Assembly: GCA_032209605.1 (NCBI GenBank)
Contig: JASFXZ010000045.1
Coordinates: forward strand, 2,480,001-2,544,000
Direction: 5' to 3'
DNA: 64,000 bases
From: Mactromeris polynyma
Taxonomy: Eukaryota; Mollusca; Bivalvia; Venerida; Mactridae
The position numbers and the translations under genes are program-made. Positions within the stretch are counted from its first letter, which is position 1. Each line of letters begins with the position of its first letter. Under the pieces are notes generated by a model. The model made no database searches and had not been told where the DNA came from. It saw nothing but the letters and a program-made list of their open reading frames with translations. Below are positions 60,740 to 64,000 of this stretch, in pieces.

Positions 60740-63700
60740 ATGGAGCTTCATCCTCTGCTTGAAACAGAGACTGTCCCCAATCCGGGACTATGGTACGTTC
60801 TGTCTGGTGTCGGGGAATGTCCGAGCATGCGTGTCGGCGAGTCGTGCTCATATATTCCTGGAAAACATGAATCAGATAATGGACACCTGTACATCATTGG
60901 TGGAGCCAATCCGAGTGGACCATTCTGTGATACCTATGTCCTTGACCTGAACACATTTCGTTGGGATTTTATTGACTCACCTGGTTTTAGAGCCCGATAT
61001 GAACATGCAGCCTTTACATCTGAATCTCAGCCTAGGAAAATTTATGTATTTGGTGGGGCCGATCAGACTGGTAACATGAATGATATTCAAGTGCTTGATA
61101 CTGAATCAAACAGTTGGAGTTCTGTCGTGACCTCAGGTACTCCACCCACTGAAAGAACTTACCATACAAATTCAACGGTTGTCGGCGATAAATTTATTGT
61201 ATATAGTGGGGGTCACTGCGGAGCAGACCCTGTCTCAGACAGACAGGTTCATGCATTTGACATAAAAACGCATGAATGGCAGACATTGAATATCAAAGGT
61301 GATTCCCCAAAGCCTAGACATGGCCATGTTGTGGTTGCTGTTGGCAACAAGATCTATATACATGGTGGAATGTCCGGATCTAACTTCTATAATGATCTCC
61401 ATGTGTTAAATTTTGACAATCTTACTTGGTCTGATGTAAAACGGAAAAAAGTCAGTCCGTCTGCTAGAGCGGGTCACAGTGGTATTGCTATGGGAACCAG
61501 CATGTTCATATTTGGTGGAATGAATCGTGACGGTGCATTAGATGAGGCTTGGAAATTTGATACATGTAAGTGTAAATAATAGAAGTATATTTAAATTAAG
61601 ACAAGATTTCCAAATGATAGAATGCTGTGTGATGCCTTAGTACAGCATAGTCTATACCCTCTAGGGGTATGAGTGCTCATTTTGATTTGTTTTGTAGGAC
61701 AGTTTTAATGAGGTATGTTATGAATTTGTTTCAAAACTGTGAACATTTGTGAAGATCATTTATTCTCTTTGAGAACCACACTCAAAGCTAACAGTTCCAG
61801 CATTGTTTGTGACATCTGAAGCATAAGTCTGAGGTTGGGTTATAACATAAGCCTATGATTGGTTAGTTCTGAGCACAGTATCAAATTTGACTAATAGATT
61901 GACTGCATTCTTAGACGGGTCTCCAAACTCAAGTTTATACCATTAAGCATTAGAGATTTCATCACTGTATGTATGTCTTTGCCTTAACTTAGTGATTTTG
62001 TTATTGTCTACCTTATTTTCATGCATGGAAATTACTGTCGCAGAATTTTGCTCATTGGCTGACCGATCTGTCATGTTGTAAATATCTCTATTGTACATTT
62101 CTTGATTTTACCTTCCTATTTTGTCTATAATTTGGTTATCTTCTAGCTTTAATGTTAACACCAATGTTTCCTGATCTCTTTTCAATGTATTGAAGTCTCA
62201 CTCCAATGTATAATAAACTAGTACATGTATTTCAAATCATTTCAGGCTATTAAGTATTACATGTATTACATGTACCATATTGGTATATTCGTGTCGTAAA
62301 TATGTTGTTGGCAATTCTTAAAAATATATGGTGGGATATGAACATGTGGGTTGGACTATAATAATTATATTATATAGCTGGTACATGTACAGGGTGTTGC
62401 AAAAACTGAAAATGCTTTTATATTGTGCACTCCATGTTATTAATTTGGTTTCACCTTGTATAAGGCATCCTGTATAAATAGACACTTATCGCATCAACGA
62501 TCACCACTTTTTTTTTTCTTTTTTTTTACGAGACTGCCAAATTCTAAATGGGATAAGTTATTGCAAGAATTTATTTAACAAAGTGCCATACCCGTATTAG
62601 ATAGTTTTGAGAAATAATCTTCATTCTGATAGTCAGAGGCAGCAGAACAGTTTCAATAATCCATGGATGAGGGCAGAACAAGTCCTGTCTTCTTTATTTA
62701 TACGCAGATCAACTAGTTTGGCCTTAACCCTTCAGACTGTTGTTAGGGATTAAAAACACAGGACTGGTGTTTATTGAGGATCTTAATGAGGATTGGAATG
62801 TCACATCTACCAGTAGTTGGTAAAGGGATTAAAAGAGATGAGAAAATTTATTATCAGTTTTTATATTTATGATTAAACATAAAATCCTTATTTGTGTAAT
62901 GATGTTATTTCATTATGTAACTTGCTAATAATGTGAATTAAGTGGGGTCCTTCTACTTCCTGGTTATTAGTAGTAACAACACAATGAATTATTCTCTCGA
63001 TTGATATATCTAGTAACATCACAATGGACACAGCTGACTTTGGAAGGTCCACCCCCAGCTTGTAGACTTGATTTTGGAATGTGTGTTATACAACTGAAGC
63101 GCGGCCTAGTCTCTGTGGATACTGGTCTTGATGTTGCCGTGGCTACCAGACAAGCTAAAGATGTTCTTGAAAGAGAGATGGCCAAGCCTGGCAGTGCTAC
63201 CTCCAGAAGCAGTTGCCCAGAACTAGGTGCTTCTGGTGAGTGATCTTTTAAGACATATTTCTGATTTTGCACAAATACCAGTATTTTACTTAATGCTTGT
63301 ACTGATCATGTCATTAGAGGATTCATTGCCAAATACCAAGGTTGTACATTGGAATCTTCTGCTGGCACAGTGTCCTTGGGCTCAAAGACCTGTACATTGG
63401 TATCTCTTGCTGGCTGAGTATCTACAGACTCAGAGATGTGTACATTGGCATCTTCCGATAGCGGAGTGTCCATGGTACCAATAGCCTGCTCATTGTCATC
63501 CTCTGTGGGCATGAAAAGCAGTCCATTGGCATCTTCTGGTGGCCTGAAGACGAATAGTTGAATCTGTACAGCTACTTGGTGATGGCTGACAAGAATCGTG
63601 CTGACTGCGTGATAAAATTTGTGTCAAAATGTTTTTTGGTAAATAGCACATTTTATGGGTTTAAATGTTTTTCTTCTTTGTTGCAGACTCCAGTTCCAAT

Positions 63701-63886
63701 GGTGCTACTGGTGGACCAGAAACTGAAACAGGGGCAGATAATTTAGATGATATAGATGGAGCCACAGGCGATGTAGTGCCGTGTAGTGAGCTTGAGAAAA
63801 CATTCAGTCTTTGTCTGGTGCATGGTGGGATGGACACAGAAGGAGAAGTTTTTGATGATGTTTTAGTCATTAATTTAGAGCAATAA
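60740..63886 (+). CDS. RABEPK: RABEPK, Rab9 effector with kelch motifs
   Basis: Kelch beta-propeller protein (p40) that binds Rab9-GTP and promotes endosome-to-Golgi return of mannose-6-phosphate receptors; known from mammals, inferred here. Exons 60740-61565, 63014-63235 and 63687-63886 join in phase to 415 residues plus TAA (human protein 372). Kelch signatures occur in order: YIIGGANPSGPF, YVFGGADQTGN, IVYSGGHCGADPV, YIHGGMSGSNFYNDLH, FIFGGMNRDGALDE and LVHGGMDTEGEVFDD. The spacer before the last blade is an acidic Ser/Gly-rich loop (about residues 335-385), also present though different in human. The start ATG has CACC before it and begins MELHPLLE, close to the family start. Its promoter must overlap the 3' end of the preceding gene. 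Confidence 0.95.
61735..61935. repeat. Interspersed repeat, GAGACTGGTCTC family
   Basis: TTCAAAACTGTGAACATTT, CCTATGATTGGTTAGTTCTG-AGC, AATAGATTGACTGCATTC and GACGGGTCTCCAAACTC follow the order of the copies at 1335, 6375 and 18205. Lies in RABEPK intron 1. The remainder of that 1.4-kb intron shows only AT-rich sequence and a poly(T) run near 62508. Confidence 0.5.
63306..63560 (-). repeat. 48-bp repeat, acidic open frame antisense to RABEPK intron 2
   Basis: On the minus strand a 48-bp unit encodes a 16-residue motif: SEDANVHISESVDTQP, ARDTNVQVFEPKDTVP and AEDSNVQ, with a looser PEDANG unit upstream. The frame is open to at least 63560 and ends at a stop at 63306. The pattern looks protein-like, but there is no start or splice context I can defend, so it is listed as a repeat. 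Confidence 0.6.
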
Positions 63887-64000
63887 TTTATTTATTTTAG
63901 TAATATCTTTTACAAATATTATTTGCATCGAAATTATCGGTAAAGTTAAGTTTAAATGTGTCAATAGCATCTGCAGTGTCAGAACATGCATATTTTTACA

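Overview
This is AT-rich animal nuclear DNA: genes are split by GT-AG introns, small exons sit in long repeat-filled introns, and the intergenic DNA is crowded with tRNA-derived SINEs, short inverted-repeat elements and minisatellites. The proteins and the style of the repeats point to a lophotrochozoan, most likely a bivalve mollusc. That is an inference; nothing here fixes the species.

Four transcription units can be read. (1) 482-12291, plus strand: the 3' two-thirds of whirlin (WHRN), a PDZ scaffold of stereocilia and sensory or synaptic structures, from the end of PDZ2 to the stop codon after PDZ3; its 5' part lies left of the window. (2) 19325-42798, minus strand: a complete 18-exon MOV10-type SF1 RNA helicase of RNA silencing, convergent with whirlin. 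All splice phases agree and give 1,021 sense codons plus the stop, but one of those codons, at helicase motif V, is an in-frame TAG. (3) 59018-59848, plus strand: a small proline/serine-rich protein I do not recognise, with a possible alternative last exon at 60542-60624 that would end in the PDZ ligand ETNV. (4) 60740-63886, plus strand: complete three-exon RABEPK (Rab9 effector with kelch repeats).

The two neighbouring MOV10 introns hold the most striking repeats. Intron 5 has about 116 copies of a 50-bp satellite with no indel across 5.8 kb, flanked by decayed 31-bp units that look ancestral to it. Intron 6 has 47 units of two lengths (21 and 18 bp) that keep one reading frame open. 12292-19324 is the whirlin 3' end and intergenic DNA, with an 86-bp minisatellite. 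42805-59017 is a 16-kb region without a confident coding gene, holding several terminal-inverted-repeat elements, SINEs and candidate 5' exons.

I see no operon-like or defence-island-like system. The points most worth checking are the MOV10 stop codon, the phase-matched alternative whirlin exons 11 and 12, the 31-to-50-bp satellite history, and the unknown gene with two possible C-termini. All similarity statements come from remembered family sequences; no search was run.
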